Positions 13,048 to 13,425 of a stretch of DNA of 13,425 bases are shown in pieces. The position numbers were made by a program, and so were the translations under genes. Source of the stretch: JBBRLG01 sp038231495 (GTDB lineage: Bacteria; Planctomycetota; Planctomycetia; Gemmatales; Gemmataceae); assembly GCA_038231495.1 (NCBI GenBank), contig JBBRLG010000150.1:1-13425 (forward strand), given 5' to 3'. Below the pieces are notes generated by a model, which was not told the origin of the DNA, made no database searches, and saw nothing but the letters and a program-made list of their open reading frames with translations. Position 1 is the stretch's first letter, and every line of letters begins with the position of its first letter.

Positions 13048-13320
13048 TCAACCTCCGGCCACGGCGGGGATGATCGCCAACTCGTCGCCGTCCTTGACCG
13101 GCGAGGCCAGGTTGTCCAGGTAGCGGACGTCCTCGTTGTTCAGGTAGAGGTTGACGAACTGCCGGACCTTGCCGTTGTCGAACAGCTTCTGCGTCAGCGC
13201 GGGGTGCTGCGCGCCGAGGTCGTCTAGCACGGCCTTGACCGTCGCGCCCTTGGCCTCGACCACGGCCTTGCCGTCGGTGTGCTGGCGCATCGGCGTCGGG
13301 ATATGAACTTGCACGGACAT
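13048..13320 (-). CDS. MoaD/ThiS-family sulfur carrier protein
   Basis: A 90-residue beta-grasp protein: SVQVHIPTPMRQHTDGKAVVEAKG, TVKAVLDDLGAQHPAL, RQFVNLYLNNEDVRYLDN, PVKDGDELAIIPAVAGG. The C-terminal Gly-Gly is the site that becomes adenylated and then thiocarboxylated. The form resembles MoaD-like/CysO-type carriers, so the sulfur may go to molybdopterin, cysteine or another acceptor; the window does not show which. The start ATG has a strong AAGGAG seven bases upstream (13329-13334 region). It is the first gene of the minus-strand cluster, with any promoter in or beyond 13321-13425. Confidence 0.93.
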   Translation of the reverse strand: MSVQVHIPTPMRQHTDGKAVVEAKGATVKAVLDDLGAQHPALTQKLFDNGKVRQFVNLYLNNEDVRYLDNLASPVKDGDELAIIPAVAGG

Positions 13321-13355
13321 AACGTATCTCCTTAGAGATTTATTCGGCGAGCGTC

Positions 13356-13372
13356 GGGGGGGAATCCCCCCC
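13356..13372. repeat. Perfect palindrome G7-AAT-C7
   Basis: Seven Gs, AAT, then seven Cs, in a G/C-tract-rich stretch continuing to about 13400 (CCCGGGTTCCCCCGCCCCC). It lies about 35 bases upstream of the carrier start on the minus strand. It probably belongs to the same class of short GC hairpins as 148-166. Confidence 0.55.
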
Positions 13373-13425
13373 GGGTTCCCCCGCCCCCACAAAACACCGC
13401 GGGGGTGAGGCCCGGCGCCACGCCA

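Overview
The window looks like chromosomal DNA from a high-GC planctomycete, possibly Gemmataceae-like. This is inferred from GC-rich coding, frequent GTG/TTG starts, the 'TTAACCAC-GGAGAGGACAC' and 'AAGCCTGAAGCGCAAGCGAAGG' dispersed repeats, and the Uma2 and toxin/antitoxin types. No taxonomic marker was compared, so the assignment is provisional.

Left, plus strand (1-4737): a GC-rich tandem repeat and a hairpin precede a candidate promoter and the conserved rpsO-pnp pair (ribosomal protein S15 and polynucleotide phosphorylase). A 124-nt, almost perfectly self-complementary repeat lies behind pnp. Next comes a small sensor-less histidine kinase whose stop codon overlaps (ATGA) the start of a D-amino-acid transaminase.

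Middle, plus strand (4738-8480): an accessory stretch holds a membrane-anchored HNH protein of lower GC content, an overlapping DUF4160/DUF2442 pair, and a complete IS4-family insertion sequence. The IS has 16-17 bp terminal inverted repeats and a 9-bp target duplication. It landed in one copy of a short dispersed repeat present at least three times here. Its transposase reads through but lacks two of the three expected DDE residues. A RibD/DHFR-like reductase follows, probably starting at TTG, behind a near-perfect operator-like palindrome.

Repeat-rich gap (8481-9183): no convincing gene. It holds a 27-bp-arm palindrome of the planctomycete repeat type and four short direct repeats.

Right, minus strand (13320 down to 9184): MoaD/ThiS-like sulfur carrier ending in Gly-Gly, a small acidic unknown protein, a ThiF/MoeB-like activating enzyme, a Uma2-family nuclease-fold protein, an antitoxin-like and RelE/ParE-like toxin pair, and a cysteine desulfurase. 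Carrier, E1 enzyme and desulfurase form a plausible sulfur-mobilisation route: the desulfurase supplies sulfur, and the E1 enzyme adenylates the carrier's C-terminus so that a thiocarboxylate can form. The Uma2 and toxin/antitoxin genes sit between the E1 and desulfurase genes, and the toxin gene overlaps the desulfurase start.

No single locus can be proved to be a new system from sequence alone. The best candidates for a second look are the inactivated but open transposase, the kinase/transaminase pair, the HNH/DUF4160/DUF2442 island, and the toxin/antitoxin module coupled to a sulfur-transfer cluster.
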